Source: an uncultured Flavobacteriaceae bacterium (lineage in GTDB: Bacteria; Bacteroidota; Bacteroidia; Flavobacteriales; Flavobacteriaceae). From it: a stretch of 64,000 nt of DNA. A program made the position numbers and the translations under genes. The stretch's first letter is position 1. Each line of letters starts with the position of its first letter. Below the pieces are notes generated by a model. That model was not told the DNA's origin. It worked only from the letters and a program-made list of their open reading frames with translations, and ran no database searches. The stretch is taken from NCBI GenBank assembly GCA_943789305.1, contig CALSTP010000001.1, positions 348,178-412,177 on the forward strand, given 5' to 3'. Below are positions 9,025 to 18,600 of the stretch, one piece after another.

Positions 9025-9270
9025 GTTGTCTAAAGTAACGAATTATGAAATGTAATGTTCCTTTTTTTCGAAAAGATGTTTTTATTTTTTAGCCTTTATT
9101 TTTAAGGATTCTACTTAAGTTTTATTTGCTTTTTAATTATAAATGTTACAAATGGGATATAAGAGATCGTATTTGTGTTAAAAACAGTCTCATTTTTCTT
9201 TCAAATACACGAAGGTCTTAGGCTAAAAGTTGTAATTTCGTAAATGAATTTTAGACAAGTCTTCACATAA

Positions 9271-12042
9271 ATGGATAAATATTCTTTTTTAAATGCAGCT
9301 CATACAGGCCATTTTGCTCAAATGTATGATCAATATCTTCAGCAGCCCGATAGTGTCGAAGCCAGTTGGAGGGCTTTTTTCCAAGGTTTTGATTTTGGAG
9401 TAGAAAACAGTCAAGAAGGTTTTGATTCTGAGACAATATCTGAAGTTCCCGAACATTTACAAAAAGAGTTCCAGGTAGTACAGCTGATTGATGGATACAG
9501 AAAACGAGGCCACTTGTTTACCAAAACAAATCCTGTAAGAGACCGAAGAACCTATACTCCCAATCTATCAATAGAGAACTTTGGACTTAGTTCTGAAGAC
9601 CTTAATAGTGTTTTCAATGCAGGGGATATTATGGGAATCGGTCCCAGTACCCTAACGGTAATTATTGAACATTTAGAGCGAGTGTATTGCGATTCTATAG
9701 GAGTAGAATACATGTATATTCGAAATCATGAGAGACTCAATTGGATTCAACAAAGACTCCATATTAATGATAATCATCCTAATTTTTCTCAAGATCAAAA
9801 GAAACATATTTTAAAGAAATTAAATCAAGCGGTAAGCTTTGAGAATTTTTTGCACACTAAATATGTAGGTCAAAAGCGCTTTTCACTAGAAGGTGGCGAG
9901 TCTTTGATTCCTGCATTAGACGCTGTGGTAGAAGCTGCAGCTAATCATGGAGTTGAAGAGTTTGTAATGGGAATGGCGCATCGAGGCCGTTTGAATACAC
10001 TGACTAATATTTTCGGAAAATCAAGCAAAGATATTTTCAGTGAATTTGATGGAAAAGATTACGAAGAAATAGTTTTTGATGGGGATGTAAAATATCATTT
10101 GGGTTGGACATCTAAACGTACTACAGATACTGGTAAAAAAATTAATATGAATATTGCTCCAAATCCTTCACATCTCGAAACAGTTGGAGCTGTTGTTGAA
10201 GGTATTACCAGAGCAAAACTAGAAAATAGCTTTAAGGGGGACACCAATAAAGTATTACCTATCGTTGTCCATGGAGATGCTGCAATTGCAGGTCAAGGAT
10301 TACCTTATGAGATTGTTCAAATGGCTGGGCTCAAAGGTTATGGAACAGGAGGGACAATCCATATTGTAGTAAATAACCAAATCGGGTTTACAACCAATTA
10401 TTTAGATGCCCGCTCAAGCACCTATTGTACCGATGTAGCCAAGGTAACCTTATCACCAGTTTTACATGTAAACTCTGATGATGCGGAAGCAGTTGTCCAC
10501 GCCACTCTTTTTGCATTAGATTATCGCATGCAATTCGGTAGAGATGTATTTATTGATCTTTTGGGATATAGAAAATATGGACACAATGAAGGAGATGAGC
10601 CTCGTTTTACACAACCAAAGCTTTATAAGTCCATTGCAAAACACAAAAATCCACGAGATATTTATGCGGAACAATTGATTGCTCAAAATATTGTAACGGC
10701 TGCCGATATAAAAAAATTAGAAAAAGAGTATAAAAATTCTTTAGAGGTAGATCTCCAAGATTCTCGAAAAGAAAAGAAAACAGTCATTACACCTTTTATG
10801 GCGGATGAATGGGAAGGACTCTCTTTGGCCAAAGAAAAAGAAATGATGGTCGAGGTTGATACTCAGGTTAATGAAAATACTCTTTCCGAGGTTGCGACTG
10901 CTATCACAACCTTGCCTGAAGACAAAAAATTCTTACGTAAAATTGAAAAATTAATCAAGGATCGAAAACGTATGTACTTCGAGTTGGACTCAATGGATTG
11001 GGCAATGGGCGAACTTCTTGCATACGGGACTTTACTTCAAGAAGGTTTTGATGTTCGAATATCAGGTCAAGATGTTGAACGAGGAACATTTTCACACAGG
11101 CACGCCTTGTTGAAAGCTGAAGACTCAGAGGAAGAAACGGTTTTATTGAATACACTGCCCAACAAAAACCAAGGAAAATTCAGCATTTATAATTCGTTAT
11201 TGTCCGAATACGCTGTTTTGGGTTTTGACTATGGATATGCCATGGCCAGCCCCAATGCTTTAACTATTTGGGAAGCTCAATTTGGGGATTTTAGTAACGG
11301 AGCTCAAATTGTAATTGACCAATATATTTCCTCTGGAGAGGATAAGTGGAAGACTCAAAATGGAATAGTAATGTTGTTACCCCATGGATATGAAGGGCAA
11401 GGTGCGGAACATTCCTCTGCACGAATCGAACGTTATCTTCAGCTTTGCGCAAAAGACAATATGTATGTTGCTAATTGCTCAACGCCTGCAAACCTATTTC
11501 ATCTTCTCAGAAGACAGATGAAAACCAATTTCCGAAAGCCTTTAATTATTTTTACACCCAAGAGTTTGCTGCGTCATCCAGAAGTAGTTTCCTCAAGGAA
11601 AGATTTTACTTCTGGAAAATTTCAAATGCTTATTGAGGATAATACCATAAAAGTAAAGGACACAAAAATATTGGTGTTCTGCACAGGAAAATTCTATTAT
11701 GACCTGATAAAAGCCAGAAAAGAGAACCAACGAAAAGATGTTGCTATCATTCGTTTAGAACAAATATTCCCATTGCCTTCTAATGAAATTCGTTCGGTTT
11801 TAAATCAATATAAGAGCGTAAAAGATGTTGTTTGGGCTCAAGAAGAACCGCGTAATATGGGAGTTTGGTCACATTTACTTTTACATTTGCCAGAAGCTGT
11901 AAACTTCAGACCTGCAACAAGACGTTTTTATGCTGCTTCAGCGGCAGGAAGTGCAACACGATTCAACAAAAGACATCGTGAAGTCATTGATTACGTTTTC
12001 GATGATTCAAAAGATAATTTTATTAAAAACAAAAATAAATAA
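9271..12042 (+). CDS. sucA: 2-oxoglutarate dehydrogenase E1 component
   Basis: This 923-residue thiamine-diphosphate enzyme of the TCA cycle decarboxylates 2-oxoglutarate and passes the succinyl group to the E2 lipoyl domain. The N-terminus has the typical NAAHTGHFAQMYDQYL segment used for E2 interaction. GMAHRGRLNTL lies at about residue 230, the ThDP-binding HGDAAIAGQG at about 335, and the C-terminal transketolase-like domain contains GYEGQGAEHSSARIERYLQL. Length matches the OdhA/SucA family. sucB follows after 26 bases, forming a sucAB operon. The 5' gap holds a weak -7-like TAATTTCG at 9233-9240. Confidence 0.97.
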   Translation: MDKYSFLNAAHTGHFAQMYDQYLQQPDSVEASWRAFFQGFDFGVENSQEGFDSETISEVPEHLQKEFQVVQLIDGYRKRGHLFTKTNPVRDRRTYTPNLSIENFGLSSEDLNSVFNAGDIMGIGPSTLTVIIEHLERVYCDSIGVEYMYIRNHERLNWIQQRLHINDNHPNFSQDQKKHILKKLNQAVSFENFLHTKYVGQKRFSLEGGESLIPALDAVVEAAANHGVEEFVMGMAHRGRLNTLTNIFGKSSKDIFSEFDGKDYEEIVFDGDVKYHLGWTSKRTTDTGKKINMNIAPNPSHLETVGAVVEGITRAKLENSFKGDTNKVLPIVVHGDAAIAGQGLPYEIVQMAGLKGYGTGGTIHIVVNNQIGFTTNYLDARSSTYCTDVAKVTLSPVLHVNSDDAEAVVHATLFALDYRMQFGRDVFIDLLGYRKYGHNEGDEPRFTQPKLYKSIAKHKNPRDIYAEQLIAQNIVTAADIKKLEKEYKNSLEVDLQDSRKEKKTVITPFMADEWEGLSLAKEKEMMVEVDTQVNENTLSEVATAITTLPEDKKFLRKIEKLIKDRKRMYFELDSMDWAMGELLAYGTLLQEGFDVRISGQDVERGTFSHRHALLKAEDSEEETVLLNTLPNKNQGKFSIYNSLLSEYAVLGFDYGYAMASPNALTIWEAQFGDFSNGAQIVIDQYISSGEDKWKTQNGIVMLLPHGYEGQGAEHSSARIERYLQLCAKDNMYVANCSTPANLFHLLRRQMKTNFRKPLIIFTPKSLLRHPEVVSSRKDFTSGKFQMLIEDNTIKVKDTKILVFCTGKFYYDLIKARKENQRKDVAIIRLEQIFPLPSNEIRSVLNQYKSVKDVVWAQEEPRNMGVWSHLLLHLPEAVNFRPATRRFYAASAAGSATRFNKRHREVIDYVFDDSKDNFIKNKNK

Positions 12043-12068
12043 CAAGTACCCGTTAAAACACCATTCCT

Positions 12069-13280
12069 ATGATTTTAGAAATGAAAGTTCCTTCACCAGG
12101 AGAATCGATAACAGAAGTAGAAATAGCTCAGTGGTTAGTAGCTGAAGGGGATTATGTCGAAAAGGATCAGGCCATTGCTGAAGTAGATTCAGACAAGGCA
12201 ACCCTTGAACTTCCTGCAGAGGAAAGCGGTACAATTACCTTTAAAGCTGAGGAAGGAGATGCAGTAGCTGTTGGACAAGTTGTTTGTTTGATTGATACTG
12301 AAGGGAAACCTAGTAGCGAAACTGCTGTTTCAGAAGTTTTAGAAGAAAAAAAGCAACCTGAAGCTGCTGTTGAAAAACAAGTAGAGAATCCAAAAACATA
12401 TGCTTCTGGTTCAGCTTCTCCAGCTGCCAAAAAAATATTGAGTGAAAAAGGAATTCAACCCAATGAAATTGTTGGAACAGGAAGAGATGGTAGGGTTACC
12501 AAACAAGATGCTGTTGATGCCGTTCCTTCAATGGGAACACCGCCGATTCATGGTACTCGGGAAGATAGCCGTAAGAAACTCTCTATGTTGAGACGAAAAG
12601 TTGCTCAACGATTGGTAAGTGCCAAAAATGAGACCGCCATGTTGACTACGTTCAATGAAGTAAATATGTCTCCAATTTTTGCTTTAAGAAATGAATTTAA
12701 AGAAGCATTTAAAGAAAAGCATAATGTTGGATTAGGGTTTATGAGCTTTTTTACCAAGGCAGTAGTGCGAGCATTAAAATTATTTCCAGACGTAAATTCG
12801 ATGATCGATGGTGATCATCAAATTGAATACGATTATTGTGATATCAGTGTTGCAGTTTCTGGTCCAAAAGGATTGATGGTTCCTGTGGTTAGAAGCGCAG
12901 AAAAATTATCGTTTAGAGGTATTGAGACTGAAATAAAACGCTTGGCAATTCGTGCTCGTGATGGAAAGATAACAGTCGATGAAATGACAGGTGGAACCTT
13001 TACAATTTCTAACGGAGGTGTTTTTGGATCAATGCTTTCTACACCAATTATTAACCCCCCTCAATCAGGTATTTTGGGAATGCATAATATAATTGAACGT
13101 CCCATTGCAGTTGATGGGAAAGTAGAAATTCACCCAATGATGTATTTGGCTTTATCTTATGACCACCGAATTGTTGATGGAAAAGAATCTGTAGGTTTTT
13201 TGGTTGCAATTAAAGAAGCTTTGGAAGATCCCATAAATTTATTGATGGATGAAGATTCAAAGAAAGCTTTAGAGCTTTAG
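12069..13280 (+). CDS. sucB: Dihydrolipoyllysine succinyltransferase, E2 of 2-oxoglutarate dehydrogenase
   Basis: The 403-residue E2 protein has one N-terminal lipoyl domain with the lipoylated Lys43 in [11 protein letters not shown] peripheral subunit-binding domain follows (about 113-150, [13 protein letters not shown] and VTKQDAV) after an Ala/Glu/Pro linker. The C-terminal catalytic domain carries SYDHRIVDG with active His366 and Asp370. It transfers succinyl from lipoate to CoA. The operon with sucA supports the 2-oxoglutarate assignment over other 2-oxo acid E2s. Its stop overlaps the convergent protease gene by 12 bases. Confidence 0.96.
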   Translation: MILEMKVPSPGESITEVEIAQWLVAEGDYVEKDQAIAEVDSDKATLELPAEESGTITFKAEEGDAVAVGQVVCLIDTEGKPSSETAVSEVLEEKKQPEAAVEKQVENPKTYASGSASPAAKKILSEKGIQPNEIVGTGRDGRVTKQDAVDAVPSMGTPPIHGTREDSRKKLSMLRRKVAQRLVSAKNETAMLTTFNEVNMSPIFALRNEFKEAFKEKHNVGLGFMSFFTKAVVRALKLFPDVNSMIDGDHQIEYDYCDISVAVSGPKGLMVPVVRSAEKLSFRGIETEIKRLAIRARDGKITVDEMTGGTFTISNGGVFGSMLSTPIINPPQSGILGMHNIIERPIAVDGKVEIHPMMYLALSYDHRIVDGKESVGFLVAIKEALEDPINLLMDEDSKKALEL

Positions 13281-13703
13281 AAAAAGATTTTTACTCTTAT
13301 AATCTATAATAGCGTTAGTTCTTTTAAGAAAGTCAGCACCTATAATGCCATCTATTGTTAAACTCCCTTGTTCTGATAAAGAGGAATTAATTGCATTCAT
13401 GTCGAGTAAAAAAAACTTTAGATTTAGTATAAAAATTTCTTTGTAGTTAATTGTACTTTTCATACTGGGCTTTGCTTTTAACTTTTCACTACCTGCACCG
13501 CTCATTTCTAATTCGTTGTCTTGTCTTACGATAGAGAAATAATCTTCTTTATCAATAGAAATAAAGCTGTTCGAAGCACCAGTATCAATTAAAAAAAGAC
13601 CATCTTTTTTATTGATTTTTAGGTGAGCAACTAAATGTTGACTTTTTGTTTTTTTAAATTTTATTGAAAGAAATCCTTGAGGTTTTAAAATGGCTTTCAG
13701 CAC
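13269..13703 (-). CDS. Retropepsin-like aspartic protease (clan AA)
   Basis: A 144-residue protein when read from the GTG at 13703. The catalytic motif of single-domain aspartic proteases, [11 protein letters not shown], lies at about 35-45, followed by a flap-like region and [10 protein letters not shown] near the C-terminus. Family members act as dimers; substrates in flavobacteria are unknown. The frame extends to an ATG at 13778, but that start would overlap divergent tatD by six bases and would place a good -7 element inside the gene, so the GTG is preferred. No signal peptide is seen, so it is probably cytoplasmic. Confidence 0.78.
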   Translation of the reverse strand: MLKAILKPQGFLSIKFKKTKSQHLVAHLKINKKDGLFLIDTGASNSFISIDKEDYFSIVRQDNELEMSGAGSEKLKAKPSMKSTINYKEIFILNLKFFLLDMNAINSSLSEQGSLTIDGIIGADFLKRTNAIIDYKSKNLFLKL

Positions 13704-13714
13704 TTTTTTTGTTT

Positions 13715-13722
13715 CAAAGATA
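13715..13722 (-). promoter_or_regulatory. Possible -7 element for the retropepsin-like gene
   Basis: TATCTTTG on the minus strand (13722-13715) fits the Bacteroidota -7 consensus. It lies 11 bases upstream of the preferred GTG start and inside the longer alternative frame. No TTG stands at the -33 distance. Confidence 0.4.
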
Positions 13723-13772
13723 CAGAAAGGATTTAAGCTTTGTTTCCAATTTGAAATGCCTATTTTTACTTT

Positions 13773-14543
13773 ATGCAATTAATAGACACCCACACCCACC
13801 TTTATGCGGAAGCTTTTGATGAAGATCGAGACGAAATGATTAAAAGAGCTTTGAAAAATGGTGTTAGCGATTTTTTTGTGCCCGCCATCGACTCTAGCTA
13901 TTCGGAAAGGATGTTTGCACTAGAGAATCAATACCCTAATCAAGTTCATCTGATGACTGGAGTTCATCCTACTCATGTGAAAAGTGATTACAAAGAGGAA
14001 CTTGCCCATGTATCTTCATTGTTGAAAAAACGTTCCTTTTGTGCAGTCGGAGAAATTGGAATTGATTTATACTGGGACAAAACCTTTATAAAAGAGCAAC
14101 AGGATGCTTTTGATACTCAAATACAATGGGCAAAAAACGATAAGCTCCCGATTATAATCCATTGTAGAGAAGCTTTTGATGAGGTTTTCGAAGTTTTAGA
14201 GGGTCATAAGTCTGAAGATCTTTATGGAATATTTCATTGCTTTACCGGAACTTTAGAGCAAGCAAAACGAGCTTTATCTTACAATTTGAAATTAGGAATA
14301 GGAGGAGTTGTTACTTTTAAGAATGGTAAAATCAATCAATTTTTAAAAAAAATTCCTTTAAGTGAAATAGTTTTGGAAACAGATTCACCTTATTTAGCGC
14401 CTGTACCATATCGGGGGAAAAGGAATGAAAGTTCTTATTTAAAGCAGGTTGTTGAAAAAGTTGCTGATGTTTACGATTTGCCTATTGATCTAATAGCAAA
14501 AGAAACCACCAAGAATGCTTTTGAGGTATTTAAATTAATTTGA
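13773..14543 (+). CDS. tatD: TatD family metal-dependent DNase/hydrolase
   Basis: The 256-residue TIM-barrel hydrolase has the N-terminal metal ligands in IDTHTHLY, the conserved AVGEIGIDLYWD segment (about 91-102), IIIHCREAFDEV, GIFHCFTGTLEQA and ETDSPYLAP near residue 207. TatD proteins are two-metal 3'-5' exonucleases or related hydrolases in the cytoplasm. Length and motif order are those of the family. It stands divergent from the protease gene and 68 bases before tRNA-Ser. Confidence 0.94.
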   Translation: MQLIDTHTHLYAEAFDEDRDEMIKRALKNGVSDFFVPAIDSSYSERMFALENQYPNQVHLMTGVHPTHVKSDYKEELAHVSSLLKKRSFCAVGEIGIDLYWDKTFIKEQQDAFDTQIQWAKNDKLPIIIHCREAFDEVFEVLEGHKSEDLYGIFHCFTGTLEQAKRALSYNLKLGIGGVVTFKNGKINQFLKKIPLSEIVLETDSPYLAPVPYRGKRNESSYLKQVVEKVADVYDLPIDLIAKETTKNAFEVFKLI

Positions 14544-14611
14544 TTTTATAGCACTTAAATTTTTAGGTCAAGTTTTTTTTTTGTTATTTCGACAATTGAA
14601 ATTTTAATTTT

Positions 14612-14699
14612 AGAGAGGTGGCCGAGCGGTCGAAGGCGCACGCCTGGAAAGCGTGTATACGCCAAAAGCGTATCGAGGGTTCGAATCCCTTCCTCTCTG
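14612..14699 (+). tRNA. tRNA-Ser (anticodon GGA)
   Basis: The gene is an 88-base class II tRNA. The seven-pair acceptor stem is AGAGAGG (14612-14618) with CCTCTCT (14692-14698), with G73 as discriminator. The D arm contains GCCGAGCGGTCGAAGGC, and the anticodon stem CACGC/GCGTG encloses the loop with GGA at 14646-14648. A long variable arm TACGCCAAAAGCGTA and a T arm with GGTTCGAATCC follow. CCA is not encoded. It decodes UCC/UCU. The rest of the 14544-14911 gap shows nothing I can assign. Confidence 0.97.
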
Positions 14700-14911
14700 C
14701 TAAGTTGTTTTTTGGTGTATAAATTGAAAAATAGAATAACATCATAAGAGACCTATGAAAAAATATGATGAAGAAAATTCTTTCCATATAAAGTATACAA
14801 AAACTTTAATGTGATATATATCCTAATTTAGTGTGTTTAAAAAGATTTAATTTGAATTAACCACATAAAGGAGTGAATCATAAATTATATTATTTTATCG
14901 ACTGTATCCTA

Positions 14912-16327
14912 ATGACAAAAGGAAAATTAAAATCAATTATTGAGAAAATTATTGGATTTATTAAGAGGAACTTTAATCACCTAATATCTTCAAACCTTTA
15001 TATTAAGGTTAATACCTCAATCATTTTTTTAATTTCTTTAGTCAGTTCCGCACAACACGATCATACTGGTCTGCATCACTGGGAGATTCCCAGTAAGAAT
15101 CCTGATCGTATTATATTGACTTTTCATGGAGATCCAGCTACATCTAGAGCCGTAACCTGGCGTACTGACAATAATATCAAAAAGGGGGTAGCAGAAATAG
15201 CAATTGCAACCGTAAACTCTAATTTCAAATCCACTTCATCCACTTATGAAGCTATTTCGAAGCCTTTTGATCTGGGACAATATAAGGGAAACAACTCCCT
15301 CATAGTTAATTATCACAGTGTGATATTCGAAAACCTAAAGCCTGATGAGCTTTATGCATACAGGGTTGGAGATGGAAACGAATATTGGTCAGAATGGATA
15401 CAGTTCAGAACTGCCCAAAAAAGAAAAGCCACAACTGAATTTGTGTATTTTGGTGATGCACAAAATAATATTCTTTCAGACTGGTCACGAGTTATACGAA
15501 TGGCATATCAAACTGCTCCCAATGCATCTTTTGCTATTCATGCAGGGGATTTAATTAATAACGCGCATCAAGATTACGAATGGGCAGAATGGTTCAAAGC
15601 TGGCGGCTTTATTCACAGCCAGTGGACTGCAATTCCTGTTTTAGGTAATCATGAATTCTGGCCTTTATCTAAAGAACATGGAAAAAGAGAACTCTCTATC
15701 CAATGGCGTCCTCAATTTACTCTTCCTGTTGAAAATTCACTAAGTAAAAAATTACACGAAACAGTTTATACAGTTGATTATCAAAATATAAGAATTATAG
15801 TTTTGAATTCAAATTATAATTTAAGAGAGCAAACTAAATACATTGAACAAAAGCTAAAAACTTCAAAAGCTAAATGGAATATAGTTACTTGTCATCATTC
15901 TGTATTTTCTCCTGCCAAGGGGAGGGATTTTGAATATGGGCGTGAGCACTGGAAACCATTATTTGACAAATACAATGTAGATTTGGTGCTTAATGGTCAT
16001 GACCACACCTATGCTCGAGGGCATGTTCCAGAACTGAATGAAATTTGTAAAGATTCGGGAGAAATAAAAACTGTCTATGTAACTTCTGTCAGCGGTCCAA
16101 AGCATTACAAGTTAGATCCTTATCAAATTAAAGATTACAATAAAGATGGTTATTTATTGGATAAATCAGCACAATATATTCAATTTTATCAAGTAATTAC
16201 AATTGATGATAATCAATTGACTTATGTAGCTTATACATCAACAGGACAGGAATACGACAGGGCAGTAATTAAGAAAAACTTTGAAACTGGCACAAAAAAA
16301 ATATCCCATCCATCAAACCAAAATTAG
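14912..16327 (+). CDS. Secreted metallophosphoesterase with purple-acid-phosphatase-like architecture
   Basis: The protein is 471 residues from the ATG at 14912 (a GTG at 14873 would add 13). A hydrophobic segment ending SLVSSAQ (about 35-48) acts as signal peptide or anchor. A fibronectin-III-like domain follows (TFHGDPATSRAVTWRT), then a calcineurin-like phosphoesterase domain with GDAQ, AGDLINNA, LGNHEFW, CHHSVFS and NGHDHTYARGH. This is the layout of purple acid phosphatases. The tyrosine normally three residues after the GD aspartate is replaced by asparagine (codon 15557-15559), so the charge-transfer Fe ligand is missing. It is probably an extracytoplasmic phosphatase for organic phosphate (inference). 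Confidence 0.85.
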   Translation: MTKGKLKSIIEKIIGFIKRNFNHLISSNLYIKVNTSIIFLISLVSSAQHDHTGLHHWEIPSKNPDRIILTFHGDPATSRAVTWRTDNNIKKGVAEIAIATVNSNFKSTSSTYEAISKPFDLGQYKGNNSLIVNYHSVIFENLKPDELYAYRVGDGNEYWSEWIQFRTAQKRKATTEFVYFGDAQNNILSDWSRVIRMAYQTAPNASFAIHAGDLINNAHQDYEWAEWFKAGGFIHSQWTAIPVLGNHEFWPLSKEHGKRELSIQWRPQFTLPVENSLSKKLHETVYTVDYQNIRIIVLNSNYNLREQTKYIEQKLKTSKAKWNIVTCHHSVFSPAKGRDFEYGREHWKPLFDKYNVDLVLNGHDHTYARGHVPELNEICKDSGEIKTVYVTSVSGPKHYKLDPYQIKDYNKDGYLLDKSAQYIQFYQVITIDDNQLTYVAYTSTGQEYDRAVIKKNFETGTKKISHPSNQN

Positions 16328-16705
16328 TTTAGGGAGTCGTTAACGAGAATTTCATCTTTGATTTAACTGTTGATTTTTTTTGGAAATTAATTTTTAAATG
16401 TAGCCATTGGGTATAAATTTGATAATATTCAATAACCCATTTGCATTTACTACAAATACATCTATCCCCTTTAAATATAAATCACATAACATCTTAATAA
16501 AAATCAATACATAATTCATTAAACAAATCTGTATAATTCTAAAGACTCGCCAAAGAAAACATCAAATATTTCAAAAGTATTAGACATTATCACATTTTTT
16601 CTTTTCTTTGTCGGCACATAAGAAATGGAGATAATCAAAAATTAGTTTAAACAGTATTTTTTTTTATCTTTAAAACTTTAAATAATAAGAACAAAAATTT
16701 ATTCA
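16328..16705 (+). other. Non-coding gap of 378 bases before exbB
   Basis: This A+T-rich stretch lies between the phosphoesterase stop and the exbB ATG. No frame of useful length, RNA gene or strong hairpin is visible. The only signal I can support is the promoter-like pair near 16642-16672. Confidence 0.6.
16642..16672 (+). promoter_or_regulatory. Probable promoter of the exbB-exbD operon
   Basis: TTA at 16642-16644, then 20 bases, then TATCTTTA at 16665-16672. This is one mismatch in each box from the Bacteroidota TTG-N20-TAnnTTTG arrangement. It leaves a leader of about 30 bases before the exbB ATG. Confidence 0.45.
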
Positions 16706-17482
16706 ATGAGAAAACTATTAGTTGCCCTTGTAACCAGCATTTTAATGACCGGTTTTTCCGCGAATGCAAATACAATTAATCTCACAGTTGCTGATAATGC
16801 AGCAATTTCAACAATTGTACAAGATGATGATCAAGCTTCTGGCGAGGAGTCAGCATCTTTTACACAAGAACTAAAAACAAGATTTATTGAAGGTGGCCCT
16901 GGTTTTATGGGAATCGTTTTAATCTGTTTGATTTTAGGTCTTGCAATTGCTATTGAAAGAATTATCTTTTTAAATTTAGCAACCACAAATACAAAGAAAT
17001 TGACTGAAGGTGTTGAAGAAGCTCTTGCAAATGGAGGAGTTGATGCAGCTAAAGATCTTTGTAGAGATACAAAAGGACCTGTTGCTTCAATCTTTTATCA
17101 AGGACTTGACCGTGTTGATGAAGGTGTAGAGAGTGCAGAGAAAGCAGTAGTAGCTTATGGAGGGGTTCAAATGGGACAATTGGAGAAGAATGTTTCTTGG
17201 ATTTCGTTATTCATTGCTCTTGCTCCTATGCTTGGGTTTATGGGAACCGTAATTGGGATGATTCAAGCTTTTGACAAAATTGAAGCAGCAGGAGATATGC
17301 AGCCTTCTCTCGTAGCAGGAGGTATTAAAGTTGCACTTTTGACAACTGTATTTGGTCTTGTCGTAGCAATTATTCTTCAGATTTTTTATAACTATATCGT
17401 TGCTAAAATTGACAGCATTGTGAATGATATGGAAGATGCATCAATTACATTGGTAGATATCCTTGTTGCACATAAGAAATAG
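16706..17482 (+). CDS. exbB: ExbB/TolQ/MotA-type proton channel protein
   Basis: The 258-residue inner-membrane protein has an N-terminal signal-like segment (MRKLLVALVTSILMTGFSANA), a first membrane helix at about 70-92, a cytoplasmic domain, and the paired helices of the MotA/TolQ/ExbB domain (about 165-185 with LAPMLGFMGTVIGMIQAF, and about 207-235). It forms the pentameric channel that uses the proton motive force to energise TonB. The order exbB-membrane protein-exbD-exbD with gaps of 27, 9 and 11 bases is an operon. It could serve the TonB receptor at 2890-5244. Confidence 0.92.
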   Translation: MRKLLVALVTSILMTGFSANANTINLTVADNAAISTIVQDDDQASGEESASFTQELKTRFIEGGPGFMGIVLICLILGLAIAIERIIFLNLATTNTKKLTEGVEEALANGGVDAAKDLCRDTKGPVASIFYQGLDRVDEGVESAEKAVVAYGGVQMGQLEKNVSWISLFIALAPMLGFMGTVIGMIQAFDKIEAAGDMQPSLVAGGIKVALLTTVFGLVVAIILQIFYNYIVAKIDSIVNDMEDASITLVDILVAHKK

Positions 17483-17509
17483 TTATAGACCTCTAAAAAT
17501 TTGTAAATT

Positions 17510-17956
17510 ATGAATTTTCAAAAAATAGTAAAAATCATCACGGGAATTCTTGGCGTATTAGGGATTGTATTCCTCTTCAGGGTTGTCGGAGCTGGTGATG
17601 AAGAAATCAAGGCAGCGGCAGCAGTAGGAGACTACGGTAAAGTAAGTCCTCTAATAAACCTTTCTCAATTTATCTTAGGGATAGCTGTAATAGCTACTTT
17701 GATTTTCTCTCTGATTGGACTTTTTTCGGATGGTGCTAAATTGAAGAAAGCAATCTTCTCAGTAGTGGGATTTCTTATTGTGTTGGGGATAGCTTATGCA
17801 ACATCTGAAGGTGTTGAAACCCCAATGAAAGACGGAAAAGTGTTATCTGCATCAGGATCTCGCTGGGTAGGAACGGGAATTAGAATGTTTTATTTTCTTG
17901 CCGTGATTGCAATTGGATCAATGCTATTTGCAGGCGTAAAGAAATTAATCAAATAA
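17510..17956 (+). CDS. Membrane protein of unknown function within the Exb operon
   Basis: The 148-residue protein has about four membrane helices (about 8-25, 50-70, 80-97, 122-143) with short loops. I see no catalytic or metal-binding motif. It sits between exbB and the first exbD, nine bases from the latter, so it is co-transcribed. The fixed place suggests an accessory subunit of the proton-channel complex; this is inference from context. Confidence 0.75.
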   Translation: MNFQKIVKIITGILGVLGIVFLFRVVGAGDEEIKAAAAVGDYGKVSPLINLSQFILGIAVIATLIFSLIGLFSDGAKLKKAIFSVVGFLIVLGIAYATSEGVETPMKDGKVLSASGSRWVGTGIRMFYFLAVIAIGSMLFAGVKKLIK

Positions 17957-17965
17957 ACTAAGAAA

Positions 17966-18589
17966 ATGGCAAAAAGAGCAGCACCTGAGGTAAATGCTGG
18001 ATCGATGGCAGACATTGCTTTCTTACTTTTGATTTTCTTTCTAGTTACCACAACTATTGAAACGGATTCAGGAATCAACAGAAAGCTTCCGCCCACAGAT
18101 GAAATAGTGGATCCTCCTATTATTAAAGAAAGAAATATATTTACGGTAGTCGTAAATAAAAATAATCAATTTCTTGTTGAAGAAAAACCACTTGAAATTT
18201 CTGAAATTAGAGAGCAAGCAATTGCTTTTTTGGATAACGGAGGTGGAGTAGGTGATGAAGCTTGTGACTATTGCCAAGGAGCAAAAGATCCAAGTTCGTC
18301 TGATAATCCAGAAAAAGCAATTATTTCACTTAAGAACAACAGAGAGACTTCTTATAAAGTTTACATAGCTGTTCAAAATGAATTAGTTGCAGCGTATAAT
18401 GATTTAAGAGACCGTGAATTTGTTAGGCTTAATCCACTTTTAGGATTAACTTTTGTTGAAGCGAATAAGCGCTATGCTGATCCACGAACAACTCCAGAAG
18501 AAAAAGAAAGACTGAAGCCGAAATTAGCTGAAGTTAAATTAATGTTTCCTCAAAAATTATCTGAAGCAGAACCAAGTAAGAACAACTAA
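17966..18589 (+). CDS. exbD: ExbD/TolR-type biopolymer transport protein (first copy)
   Basis: The 207-residue protein has a short cytoplasmic N-terminus, one membrane helix (about 12-30, SMADIAFLLLIFFLVTTTI) that includes the conserved aspartate of ExbD (Asp14 in MADIAF), and a periplasmic domain. An insert with a Cys-x-x-Cys (DEACDYCQGAKD, about 95-104) is unusual for ExbD. It partners with ExbB to transduce proton motive force to TonB. It is followed after 11 bases by a second exbD. Confidence 0.9.
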   Translation: MAKRAAPEVNAGSMADIAFLLLIFFLVTTTIETDSGINRKLPPTDEIVDPPIIKERNIFTVVVNKNNQFLVEEKPLEISEIREQAIAFLDNGGGVGDEACDYCQGAKDPSSSDNPEKAIISLKNNRETSYKVYIAVQNELVAAYNDLRDREFVRLNPLLGLTFVEANKRYADPRTTPEEKERLKPKLAEVKLMFPQKLSEAEPSKNN

Positions 18590-18600
18590 ACCCTTAAAAC

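Noticed and set aside
9025..9270. LexA/SOS operator upstream of umuC
   Set aside because: Only loosely palindromic A+T-rich sequence; no recognised Bacteroidota LexA consensus.
13704..13778. N-terminal extension of the retropepsin-like gene
   Set aside because: Would overlap divergent tatD and contain the probable promoter.
14584..14787. 67-residue minus-strand frame with AERKGFEPSIRFWRIH-like sequence
   Set aside because: It is the antisense translation of tRNA-Ser, a known annotation artefact.
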